Origin: Leptospiraceae bacterium
Lineage (GTDB): Bacteria > Spirochaetota > Leptospiria > Leptospirales > Leptonemataceae
Assembly (NCBI GenBank): GCA_025059995.1
Contig: JANXCF010000001.1
Span: 186,001 to 250,000, forward strand
DNA: 64,000 nt
Reading direction: 5' to 3'
The notes below the pieces were generated by a model. The model searched no databases. It worked only from the letters and a program-made list of their open reading frames with translations, and was not told the origin of the DNA. The position numbers and the translations under genes were made by a program. This document shows, piece by piece, positions 17,517-25,683 of the stretch. Each line of letters opens with the position of its first letter. Within the stretch, counting starts at the first letter, position 1.

Positions 17517-18481
17517 AAATAATATTTTTAAGTTTTTCTCTTAGTAAATGCAAGTCCATTGAAATTCAACAAATGCAACATTGTCAAAGTCAAAAAATAC
17601 AATCTATTATAGATAGCATAAAGATAAGTGAAAATCAATGGTTAGCAATTCAAATGAATCCTTTTTTGAAGGACTATAGAAATGAATTCTTGAATCAATC
17701 GAAAATATATTTGATAGAATTGAAAAAATCTTCATTTGAATATACAGAGATACCTATAATGAACAGAGATGATTATCCACTAAAACCTGTTTCAATTGCT
17801 TACGACAATAAAAAGAAGGAAATTTTTTTACTTAATATTGCATTAAAAACACAACGTTCGATTGAAATTTATGAGTTAAAAAATAAGAGCTTGATTTATA
17901 AAAATCGATTTAGAAGTCCCAAGTTTAAAAATCTCATATCAATTACAATTTTTAAGGATCAAATGGTGGGTTTGAACTATAATGGATTTTCTATCTTTTT
18001 TTGGCGAAAGGGAGTGCTATTTATAAAAAAAGACTCAAAGGGGTTTGAATACATTTTAGAGAAAGCAAGATATGCAACGAAATTGAAAGCAATAAATGAT
18101 AAATTATTTGTGGTTGTTCCGAAAGAAAAGAAAATATTAATGTTTGATGAAAATTTCAATTTCTATAGACAACTCAATTTTGATGAATATCCATTGGATA
18201 TTGAGTTCTTTATGGATAATTATTTAATAAGTTTGTCAAAAAAATATTTAAATGTTTTTGAGGGGCTAGAAGTAGATGAGATTAAAAGCTTAGATACTTA
18301 TTTTTACATAATATCAAGAAATGATTTAGATTATAAAGAAAGCTTTCGTAAAAATGAGTCTTTCATAAAAAAATTGAAATTACGGAATTTTTATTCTCAT
18401 TCCTTCTTCTCTTATCAATCAATGAAGTTGAATTTATTTCTACATCACTATTCTTTGTCATCGATTATATGTGAAATATGA
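17480..18481 (+). CDS. lipoprotein, unknown (possible beta-propeller-like body)
   Basis: 333 aa. The N-terminus MEIYKNSILITLKIIFLSFSL with SKC (Cys24) looks like a lipoprotein signal. The mature part is a series of short beta-type strands with recurring pieces (KEIFLLNIAL, DKLFVVVPKEKKILMFDENF, DNYLISLSKKYLNVFE) that resemble propeller blades measured by eye; no catalytic motif is visible. The start overlaps the previous gene, and the end overlaps the convergent DUF115 gene by 34 bp. Function unknown. Confidence 0.6.
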   Translation: MEIYKNSILITLKIIFLSFSLSKCKSIEIQQMQHCQSQKIQSIIDSIKISENQWLAIQMNPFLKDYRNEFLNQSKIYLIELKKSSFEYTEIPIMNRDDYPLKPVSIAYDNKKKEIFLLNIALKTQRSIEIYELKNKSLIYKNRFRSPKFKNLISITIFKDQMVGLNYNGFSIFFWRKGVLFIKKDSKGFEYILEKARYATKLKAINDKLFVVVPKEKKILMFDENFNFYRQLNFDEYPLDIEFFMDNYLISLSKKYLNVFEGLEVDEIKSLDTYFYIISRNDLDYKESFRKNESFIKKLKLRNFYSHSFFSYQSMKLNLFLHHYSLSSIICEI

Positions 18482-20184
18482 AGAGATTTATAAACTTTTT
18501 TTACTAACTTTCTTAAACCTATCTGTATTTTCTCATAAATTTCTTTTGAAATCTGAATATTTTCTTTGAAGGTATTTGTTGTTAAATTGTTTAGGGGTTC
18601 ATTTATAATAATCATCTGAAGTTCTTCATATGATTTCAATTTTTCTTCTAGAATGTGAATCTCTTGTAATTTTTCAAAGGTAAGTTTTTCTTTTATTGAT
18701 AAAATTTTATTAATATTACTAATAATTTTATCCATTTCGATTAAATTTTTTATGATTTTGTAATATGTTTTTTTCAAATTATCTTTTTTCTTTTGTTTAA
18801 TTTCTTCTATAGATGATTTAATGAATGATTTATTGATCAACTGATGAAAGCCATTTTCATTGAAGATATACTGAAAATTTTGGATAATGCATCCATTTCC
18901 ATAAAGGACATAGATGTTTTTATCTTTATATGAATGATAGTTTTTTTCAAACCAGTTTTTAAAGATTAAAAGTTTGTCATTAGTAAGTACGATTTGATTT
19001 TGGTGATTAAAACAAAATTTTTTTGTTAATGCTCGAGTTTGCTTGAAGTTAAAAAACTCAAAGCTATGAGTGCGATTGGTTTTAAAAAGATGTCGCATAT
19101 CGACTAACGAAAATTTGGTATGAATCAAGTTTTTCGGAAAACTCAAATCCAAACCACAAAAGAAAATAGGATTGGCTCCCATCAAGCTAGCTAAATCCAA
19201 AGCGATCGTTGCAACTGACCCACCACTTTTTAATTCTATAACTTTTTCTGAAAAAGCTTTGTCTAATAGATATGAAACAAAAGGTAGTAAGTTACTAAAA
19301 ATTACAACTTTTTTTTGATAATTTATTCTTTTTATCAATTGATAATATGTGGTGGGGTCAATAATGAAGGTTGATTCTAAACCCGTATATTTTTCTAAAT
19401 ACAAGTAATTAATACTTTGTGCATCGACGCTCAAAATGAAATCAGGAATAATTTGATTTTTTACCAATGTATTCAAAGCCGTATCAACACTGAGAATCCA
19501 GAAATGTTCTTTGTATTTTTTTATGATGGGAATCCATTCATCAAGTGAAGGACCTCCTGCAACAATCAACAGGGTTTGATTCGCTATAATGTTTTTTAAA
19601 ACATTTATGGGGTATACTTTATTAATAAACAAAAGATTTTTAAAAAAATTTGAAATCCATAAATCTTCGAATTTATTTAGAGTATTTAGATTTACTTGGA
19701 AATAAAATTTTTTTTTGTAAAATAAATCTATTAAAACATAATCATTTTTATCTAAATAAGATTTCAAAAAAAATATTTCATAGTTTAGGATTGACTCATT
19801 TAGTTTTTTTATGTATTCTAAATTAAATTCTGAATGAATAAATATTCTTTTATTTTGTATGTCGTAAAAATTAAGAATAGTTTTTGAAAGTCTTTCTATA
19901 GCAGCATTTCGAATTTTTTCTATGGGTTCAAACCAAATTAACTTTAAAGAAGTTTTTTCAATAAACTCATCAATAATAAAGCCTAAGCCTATTTTAAAAA
20001 ATATTATGTTTTCTTTTTTTTCATTAATATTTTTGATAAAGTGTTCAAACTGACGTTTGGCTTCAACTCCAGGATTTATGCTGTGAATAAATTTACCTTG
20101 AAATTTAACGTTTATAGGTAAATCATTTTTGTAAATAATTTCAACTTCTTTTAGATTTGATGATTGCATAGTATCGATTTTCAT
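18448..20184 (-). CDS. DUF115 (MptE/Maf-like) protein, probable flagellin-modification or glycosyl transfer factor
   Basis: About 578 aa. The central domain has the DUF115 signature: LLIVAGGPSLDEWIP, ILSVDTALNTLVKNQIIPDFILSVDAQ and SGGSVATIALDLASLMG with FFCGLDLSFP. The family includes motility accessory factors (Maf) that help load sugars onto flagellins and the archaeal MptE pyrophosphokinase. The C-terminal part (about 460-575) is a Lys-rich coiled coil. The ATG at 20184 is preferred over a TTG five codons upstream; either start overlaps the end of the ABC ATPase gene. Last gene of a minus-strand run that includes a phosphohexomutase, which fits a sugar-transfer role but does not prove it. 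Confidence 0.75.
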   Translation of the reverse strand: MKIDTMQSSNLKEVEIIYKNDLPINVKFQGKFIHSINPGVEAKRQFEHFIKNINEKKENIIFFKIGLGFIIDEFIEKTSLKLIWFEPIEKIRNAAIERLSKTILNFYDIQNKRIFIHSEFNLEYIKKLNESILNYEIFFLKSYLDKNDYVLIDLFYKKKFYFQVNLNTLNKFEDLWISNFFKNLLFINKVYPINVLKNIIANQTLLIVAGGPSLDEWIPIIKKYKEHFWILSVDTALNTLVKNQIIPDFILSVDAQSINYLYLEKYTGLESTFIIDPTTYYQLIKRINYQKKVVIFSNLLPFVSYLLDKAFSEKVIELKSGGSVATIALDLASLMGANPIFFCGLDLSFPKNLIHTKFSLVDMRHLFKTNRTHSFEFFNFKQTRALTKKFCFNHQNQIVLTNDKLLIFKNWFEKNYHSYKDKNIYVLYGNGCIIQNFQYIFNENGFHQLINKSFIKSSIEEIKQKKKDNLKKTYYKIIKNLIEMDKIISNINKILSIKEKLTFEKLQEIHILEEKLKSYEELQMIIINEPLNNLTTNTFKENIQISKEIYEKIQIGLRKLVKKVYKSLHISHIIDDKE

Positions 20185-20932
20185 GATATTGAATATCAAG
20201 TGGAAGTTCGTAGAGTTCAGATAAATTTTCAGATGTCAAAGTATCTTTGATATTTCCATATCGAAAAATTCTACCGTTCTTCATTAAAATGCTTTTTGAA
20301 ACAAACGAAGGTATTTCTTCAATGCGATGAAGAACAATGATAATAAATGATGTATATTTTGAAATTTCGTAGAGTAGTTCTTCAAATTCTATTCTTCCTT
20401 TTATATCTAAATTTTCAAAAGGCTCGTCTAAGATTAGAATTTTAGGATTTTTGACTATACTTCGTAAAAGGAGTGTTCGATATTTCTCACCTGTGGATAA
20501 GGTATGAAAGCTTTTGTAATAATGTTTTTCCTGTAGGCTTGGAAGATATTTCTTTAAAAGTTCTATGGCTAAATCTATTTGGTGAGGTTTAGCTTCTGTA
20601 TAGTACCCCAGTTGTTGATAAAACCCTGTGCATATGGTTTCTAAAACACTCATTTTGGGATGAAATGCTAAAATCCAGTCTGCAATTTTGGGCAAGAAAA
20701 TACCCATTTGATCTTTAAACAATGGTGGAGTTGTTAATACTTGGTTTTCTTTAATGATGCATTTTCCCTTTGATGGCCATTCATGACCTGATAGAATATT
20801 GAGTAATGTTGTTTTTCCAGAACCATTCGGTCCTAAAATTACGTAATGGTTTTGATCTAAAGAAATGTTGATATTATCTAACAAAATCTGATTTTGGCGA
20901 ACAAAGAAAATGTTTAGAAAATGAATCTCCAT
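20141..20932 (-). CDS. stand-alone ABC-type ATPase (ModF-like)
   Basis: 263 aa, one nucleotide-binding domain. Walker A GPNGSGKTT is at about 35-43, the signature is LSTGEKYRTLLLRS, and Walker B with the catalytic Glu is ILILDEPFENLD, followed by the switch His in VLHRIEEIP. The spacing and the RIEEIPSFVSKSILMKNG stretch resemble ModF/YlmA-type soluble ABC proteins rather than CcmA. No membrane subunit is adjacent. It begins 1 bp after the mutase stop and overlaps the DUF115 start. It could still serve a distant permease; role unknown. Confidence 0.8.
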   Translation of the reverse strand: MEIHFLNIFFVRQNQILLDNINISLDQNHYVILGPNGSGKTTLLNILSGHEWPSKGKCIIKENQVLTTPPLFKDQMGIFLPKIADWILAFHPKMSVLETICTGFYQQLGYYTEAKPHQIDLAIELLKKYLPSLQEKHYYKSFHTLSTGEKYRTLLLRSIVKNPKILILDEPFENLDIKGRIEFEELLYEISKYTSFIIIVLHRIEEIPSFVSKSILMKNGRIFRYGNIKDTLTSENLSELYELPLDIQYHENRYYAIIKSKRS

Positions 20933-20933
20933 T

Positions 20934-22361
20934 TTAAAGTTCAGCTTGAGTGTATTTTTTTGATATGTAATTTTTTATTTCTTGTAATTCTTTTTTTGTG
21001 TTTGCTTCAAAAATGATTCGTATAATAGGTTCAGTATTACTCAATCGGACATGAATCCAACTATCATCTTTAAACTCAAAAAAGTAGCCATCTTCTTTTG
21101 AAAAATTTTTCAATTCTTTACTGGGATAGTTACCTACGAATTCTTTTATTTCCTCAACAATTTTATCTTTTTTATCAAATTCATATGGAATTTTTAGTTT
21201 TTCAATATGTATATCAGGTAAAATATTAAGCAGTTCATCGATAGTATTAGCATTTTTTTCAGCCATAGCTGATAAAACATAAGCAACGCCAACCAATGAA
21301 TCTCGACCTTTGGATGGAATACTTAAATCAATCGCACCACCGTTACCTTCTCCTCCAAATTGGGATTTCAGTTCTCTCATTTTTTTTACAACATTGGCTT
21401 CACCAACGGGTGCTCGATAAACTTGATGTCCATCGACTGAAGCAATTTTTTCTAAAGCCTTAGATGTCGAATAATTAATTACAAATTTCGAATTTTTTTG
21501 AAGTTGCATTTTTTTTCCTAAATAAGCTAATGGTAATGTGTATTCTTCATTCAATGCTTTTTTAGTGGGTGAACCAATCACAAGTCTATCTCCATCAGGA
21601 TCCAGCGCAAATCCTACACTAGCTTTAGTTTTTTGCAGCATAGAACTGAATTTTGATAGTGCTTTTGGGGTAGGTTCTGGTGGTCTTTGAAAAGTTTTTG
21701 ATCGCTTATCATGTATAGAAATCACTCGGCATTTTAGAATTTCTAATAATTTTGGGAGAACATAAATACCACTTGCATTTACAGGATCAATAAGCACCGT
21801 ATATGATTGTTTTTGGATTTGTTCTAAGTTAGGTAGTTTCTCTATGATGGATTGAATGTGAGCTTCTATTCCATTGAAATCAAGTTGTTCATCATACAAA
21901 ATTTCTTTTGGTTTTGGTTTTTTTGAAAAATTTATAAATAAATTTAAATAATCTTCATTCTCAAAAAAATCGCCTCCTTTTTTTAAGAACTTAATACCAT
22001 TCCATTCAGAAGGGTTATGACTTGCGGTGATAATAATTCCTCCATCGGCTTTGGAAAGGTTGCATGTTGCTTTGATAGTAGGGGTGGGCGCTATGCCAAC
22101 ATTAATGATTCTTTTTCCATAAAAATATAAGATTCCCTCAATAAAAGAACTGAGAAGGAGTGAACTTCCTCTGCCGTCGTTTCCTAAAACGATCGTAGTT
22201 CCTGATGTTAAAACATATGTCTCAATTAACTTTAAAATCATATTTAAGTTGAGCCCTTCTGGTAATTTTGCTCGAATCCCGGAAATCGAAATCATTAGAT
22301 TTCCTTTTTTAATTTGCTCAAGAAAATCAAAATCTAAATGTTCATGAATTTCTTTGATCAT
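20934..22361 (-). CDS. phosphohexomutase (phosphoglucosamine/phosphomannomutase family)
   Basis: 475 aa, alpha-D-phosphohexomutase fold with all four active-site loops: the phosphoserine loop TASHNPSEWNG, the metal loop DPDGDR, the sugar-binding loop GEGNGG, and the phosphate-binding loop RLSNTEPIIR. It interconverts hexose 1- and 6-phosphates for cell-wall or surface glycan precursors. The start SISGIRAKLPEGLN resembles GlmM/ManB of this type, but specificity (glucosamine, mannose or glucose) cannot be read from these loops. It precedes the ABC ATPase and DUF115 genes in a tight run. Confidence 0.88.
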   Translation of the reverse strand: MIKEIHEHLDFDFLEQIKKGNLMISISGIRAKLPEGLNLNMILKLIETYVLTSGTTIVLGNDGRGSSLLLSSFIEGILYFYGKRIINVGIAPTPTIKATCNLSKADGGIIITASHNPSEWNGIKFLKKGGDFFENEDYLNLFINFSKKPKPKEILYDEQLDFNGIEAHIQSIIEKLPNLEQIQKQSYTVLIDPVNASGIYVLPKLLEILKCRVISIHDKRSKTFQRPPEPTPKALSKFSSMLQKTKASVGFALDPDGDRLVIGSPTKKALNEEYTLPLAYLGKKMQLQKNSKFVINYSTSKALEKIASVDGHQVYRAPVGEANVVKKMRELKSQFGGEGNGGAIDLSIPSKGRDSLVGVAYVLSAMAEKNANTIDELLNILPDIHIEKLKIPYEFDKKDKIVEEIKEFVGNYPSKELKNFSKEDGYFFEFKDDSWIHVRLSNTEPIIRIIFEANTKKELQEIKNYISKKYTQAEL

Positions 22362-22433
22362 AATGAGATTTTTTTAGTAGAAAACTCAGTGACAAGAAAT
22401 TATAATATCTAAATCTAATTTGAATGGGTTCTG

Positions 22434-23315
22434 CTACAATTTGTTTTGAAAAATTAAATCTAAAGGTGAAATCAATAAAAATTGAATTCTTTTTGCTGAG
22501 CTTGGTTTTGAGAAAAGGTAAAGTTTTAATAGAATGCCTCCATTATACTCAAGGAATGCCAATTGAAAGGTAGTGTTTTTATTATCTTGTAAAGTTAGTC
22601 GTTCCAAAACTTTGCCTTTTTCTATAAGAATAATATAGTAGGATTTCCGTGATGGTAAGATTTCGAAAATGGAAACTTCCTCAAAAAAGTTCCGATTTAG
22701 TAAAAATTGATAATTAATTTTTTTTACTAATGAGTTACATTGGTATTTCTTCAGATGCAAATGAACAATGGGATCTTGGATTTCGCAGATATAATACGAT
22801 GTACTCTCATCAACAGTAAAAACCAAATTTTCAGGAAAGCGCTCATAGGCTTCTTTTCTCCAAAAGGCGTTCCTTTCTGGGTCTATACGATTTAACCTTT
22901 CAATCCTACTTTGCTTAGAGTCGAGTTTCTTAGCTATGATTTCTGTTCTAAACTTTTCATATTCTTGATTCTGTAAATCCGAACGTTGTTTGTGGTTGAT
23001 GATAGCTTGTTTTATTGGTAAAAATGATTGATACTTGTTTTGATATTCCTCTTCTTCTTTTTTTGATATATCTTTATATTGATTGATCATTTCTATTTCT
23101 TCTTTTGTAACTAATTGGGGTTTAACTGATTCGCTGATTGTGTCTGTGATTTCGCTTCTCTTTTCAGTTTCTTTTGATTCTATACTTTCGTTTGTAATTT
23201 TAATTTTATCTTCAGATACTACTACTTGTGATTTATTTGAATTATTCGGATGAAGTGTATTACAATGGAATAATAAAATGAGTAATATTAACAGAAATGA
23301 TTTAGTAAGACTCAT
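22434..23315 (-). CDS. lipoprotein, unknown
   Basis: 293 aa, signal peptide with FHC (Cys18) as a loose spirochaetal lipobox, then a Ser/Glu/Lys-rich linker (about 25-75) and a long charged helix with KEEEEYQNKYQSF. The C-terminal 130 residues look beta-rich (VFTVDESTSYYICEIQDP, SYYIILIEKGKVLERLTL). No known domain recognised. Its ATG at 23315 overlaps the end of the upstream TPR-like gene by 14 bp, so the two are probably co-translated. Confidence 0.65.
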   Translation of the reverse strand: MSLTKSFLLILLILLFHCNTLHPNNSNKSQVVVSEDKIKITNESIESKETEKRSEITDTISESVKPQLVTKEEIEMINQYKDISKKEEEEYQNKYQSFLPIKQAIINHKQRSDLQNQEYEKFRTEIIAKKLDSKQSRIERLNRIDPERNAFWRKEAYERFPENLVFTVDESTSYYICEIQDPIVHLHLKKYQCNSLVKKINYQFLLNRNFFEEVSIFEILPSRKSYYIILIEKGKVLERLTLQDNKNTTFQLAFLEYNGGILLKLYLFSKPSSAKRIQFLLISPLDLIFQNKL

Positions 23316-24297
23316 AACGAGAAAGAAGTTTTTGAGCTCTTTCTTTTAAGAATGAATTTTCAGAAATTTGTAAAGTTTGTTTTTTTAGTTCTTGTAAATT
23401 TTTTTGTGAGGGTTCTTTCTCTGCTTTAATGAGAAGGATAAATAGTTTTTGCATAGGTTCATTGGGCAGATGATGAATATACTCTTCTAAATTATAAGCT
23501 ACTTCTTCATATCCACTTCGGTATAAAGAATACATAGCGAGTGCTAATTGTTTTTCATAATCTCTAACAGTGGGGGAGTAATTCGCTGCTGTAAGAAAGT
23601 AGGGTATGGCATCAAGCATATTGCGTTCTCTTTTGATTTTCCCCAACAAATAAAGAATTTTTTCTTTATATGTAGGACTTAGTTCATTTTGATAATCGGT
23701 ACTAACTTCTAACAAAAGATTTTCTGCCTTTGAGAGTTTGTTTTTTTCAATGAAATAATTAGCTAAAAATAATTTGGTATCTATAGGGTTATTGGGAAAC
23801 TGATCATTTACTAATTCTTCTAAAAGATCTTCATTTGTGTCTGAATAAAAATCTAAAATTTCTTGTTTGAGAATAGGATTGATTGTTTTGAATAGTCTTT
23901 TAACATCTTTTAAAGAATTTTGTTTAATGGCATTGTATAGCTGTAAGAATTCATCTTTATTTATCTTTGCATAGTAGTTCATTTCCTCGAAAAATTTTTT
24001 TTCTGCTGAGGAACGGTTGGGAATTTGAGACAATATTTGCCAAGCTTTGATGAATTGTTTTTTCTCCAAGTAAATAAAATACAACCTCCACATCGCTGTT
24101 CTTTTTAAATCTTGAGGAAGTCCCATTTGTATAGCTTGATTGTAATATTCGATTGATTGATTAGGATTTTCTTTCTCGAGGTCGTAAGCTCTCTCAAAAA
24201 GAGAAATTGCTGGATTGGATGAAGGATTTTGTGATTTTAGTTGAAAAGTAGTAAGCAATAAGATTATCAAAAATAAGAGCTTTGAATTTTTCCTCAT
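23302..24297 (-). CDS. exported TPR-like repeat protein
   Basis: 331 aa from the ATG at 24297 (a TTG three codons upstream is the alternative). It has a signal peptide (KLLFLIILLLTTFQLKSQ) and then helical repeats of TPR character: AYDLEKENPNQSIEYYNQAIQMG, LGKIKRERNMLDAIPYFLTAANYSP, YRSGYEEVAYNLEEYIHHLP. The family function is protein-protein scaffolding; here it is presumably periplasmic. It heads the minus-strand run 24297 to 18448 and may partner with the lipoprotein encoded next. No specific role can be assigned. Confidence 0.7.
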   Translation of the reverse strand: MRKNSKLLFLIILLLTTFQLKSQNPSSNPAISLFERAYDLEKENPNQSIEYYNQAIQMGLPQDLKRTAMWRLYFIYLEKKQFIKAWQILSQIPNRSSAEKKFFEEMNYYAKINKDEFLQLYNAIKQNSLKDVKRLFKTINPILKQEILDFYSDTNEDLLEELVNDQFPNNPIDTKLFLANYFIEKNKLSKAENLLLEVSTDYQNELSPTYKEKILYLLGKIKRERNMLDAIPYFLTAANYSPTVRDYEKQLALAMYSLYRSGYEEVAYNLEEYIHHLPNEPMQKLFILLIKAEKEPSQKNLQELKKQTLQISENSFLKERAQKLLSRYESY

Positions 24298-24402
24298 TAG
24301 ACTCAATTTTTCTTTTTGTAAAGAAATATCAAATCAAAAATGAATTGATTTTTCATATTAATGTAATTAAAAAGGAAATGAAAAAAGCCACAAGGAAATT
24401 TT

Positions 24403-24750
24403 ATGGAAATCGTGATCCATCGGAAAGATAATCGTTTCGTTTTCCAATTAGATGGAAGTTTGGACATTTACACATCTTTAGATTTAAAAAGTTCTTTAGA
24501 GGAAAACATAAAAGAATCCAATGTAGATGTTTGCATTGACTTAGACAAATTAAACTACATTGACTCGAGTGGGATTGGTATTCTAATCAAGTCTTTGAAT
24601 TATATCCAGAGTTTAAATGGGAATATGTGTGTGGCAAATTTGAAACCATCAATAGAAAAAATTTTTAAAGTGAGTGGATTGACTACATATTTCGAAATCA
24701 TCAACCGTGATGAATTTGAATCCCGCTATCGAGACGTAATGAAGAAATGA
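24403..24750 (+). CDS. STAS-domain anti-sigma factor antagonist
   Basis: 115 aa single STAS domain of the SpoIIAA/RsbV type. The switch segment LNYIDSSGIGILIKSL carries the phosphorylatable Ser, and NGNMCVANLKPSIEKIFKVSGL is the typical following helix. AAGGA precedes the ATG. Such proteins bind anti-sigma kinases or act as scaffolds in stress or phosphatase-controlled switches. No kinase or sigma factor gene is adjacent. It converges on the CheX-like gene with no intergenic space. Confidence 0.85.
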   Translation: MEIVIHRKDNRFVFQLDGSLDIYTSLDLKSSLEENIKESNVDVCIDLDKLNYIDSSGIGILIKSLNYIQSLNGNMCVANLKPSIEKIFKVSGLTTYFEIINRDEFESRYRDVMKK

Positions 24751-25242
24751 TTATTTTTCTAATAAGAAAATGAAATTAGTCCTACCGAGAAAAGAGGAGT
24801 GTTTGAAAGCATCGAAAATCAAAGTGTATTGTCTGAATTGAGAAAAATCGACATAAAAAACCTTGTGGTTGTATAACTCTGGTGGTTGAATTTGAAATTC
24901 AATATTTGCATACGAAAATTCTTGAGATAAAAGAGAAGCAATTTGGTTCAAGGTTTCTAATAATAAAGAATTAGCCATACCTTTTTGAAACATATCGTAG
25001 TAGTAATGTTTACTCAAATGAGGAAGTAGCTTGAGCTTAGTAGCTCCGTCCATTCCGAAAAAAAGTCTCCCATTGACTCTACCATAAAAAAGTGTATAAG
25101 AACAAAACTCATAACAAATACCTTCATTCATGGAAGGTCCGAATGCTTCTCTCTTTAGAATGACATCATAGTTTTCTAAAAAATATTCAGGAACGATTTG
25201 CGATAAAACTACGATCAATTTTTCGTCTAGTAGTGGATCCAT
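24751..25242 (-). CDS. CheX/CheC-like protein, tentative
   Basis: 163 aa, cytoplasmic. The alternation CYEFCSYTLFYGRVNGRLFFGMDGATKLKLLPHL, then LLLETLNQIASLLSQEF and IEFQIQPPELYNH, matches the layout of CheX/CheC-type domains: a beta-hairpin, a helix with Glu and Asn two turns apart, then a strand that often starts with IxPP. Members dephosphorylate CheY-P in chemotaxis. The match is by pattern only and one of the usual two Glu-Asn helices is unclear. It ends directly against the STAS gene. Confidence 0.45.
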   Translation of the reverse strand: MDPLLDEKLIVVLSQIVPEYFLENYDVILKREAFGPSMNEGICYEFCSYTLFYGRVNGRLFFGMDGATKLKLLPHLSKHYYYDMFQKGMANSLLLETLNQIASLLSQEFSYANIEFQIQPPELYNHKVFYVDFSQFRQYTLIFDAFKHSSFLGRTNFIFLLEK

Positions 25243-25365
25243 AATTTAGATTATGAACTCAATTTGAACCTAAAACAGATTAAGGTTTACTAAAGTTTTC
25301 CTTTTTAAAAAAAGGTTTCTTGTATGGTAAGAATTTTACGGATTTTGACTTCATTTTGTTTTATT

Positions 25366-25439
25366 TGGGCCAGGGTAGATTCGAACTACCGACCCCTTCC
25401 TTATCAGAGAAGTGCTCTAACCGACTGAGCTACTGGCCC
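25366..25439 (-). tRNA. tRNA-Ile (GAT anticodon)
   Basis: Minus-strand cloverleaf of 74 nt including the discriminator A. The 7-bp acceptor stem is GGGCCAG/CTGGCCC; the D arm is GCTC/GAGC; the anticodon stem CTTCT/GGAAG closes a loop CTGATAA with anticodon GAT; the T arm is GGTAG-TTCGAAT-CTACC. CCA is not encoded. It stands alone, not in an rRNA spacer. Confidence 0.97.
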
Positions 25440-25683
25440 TCTTACTAAACATGTTTTTTTTTAGATATAATTTGTCAATCTTGTTTTTTCTTGCTAAGTA
25501 AAAAAGTTCTGTTTTTTGATGTATAATTTACTACTTTATATTTTGACATAAATCTCAATTATTGTATCTATTTGTTCAAAAGTGGATAAAAAAAGAGAAT
25601 ATTTTGAAAAATTAAGAAATTTTACTGAATAGTCTTAGAGAAAAACAAAAAATTTCGTATAGAGTTATAAAAAGGAGGGATTT

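Noticed and set aside
20141-20932. CcmA, the missing ATPase of heme export
   Set aside because: The protein is longer and its motif context fits soluble ModF-like ABC proteins; it lies in another operon on the other strand.
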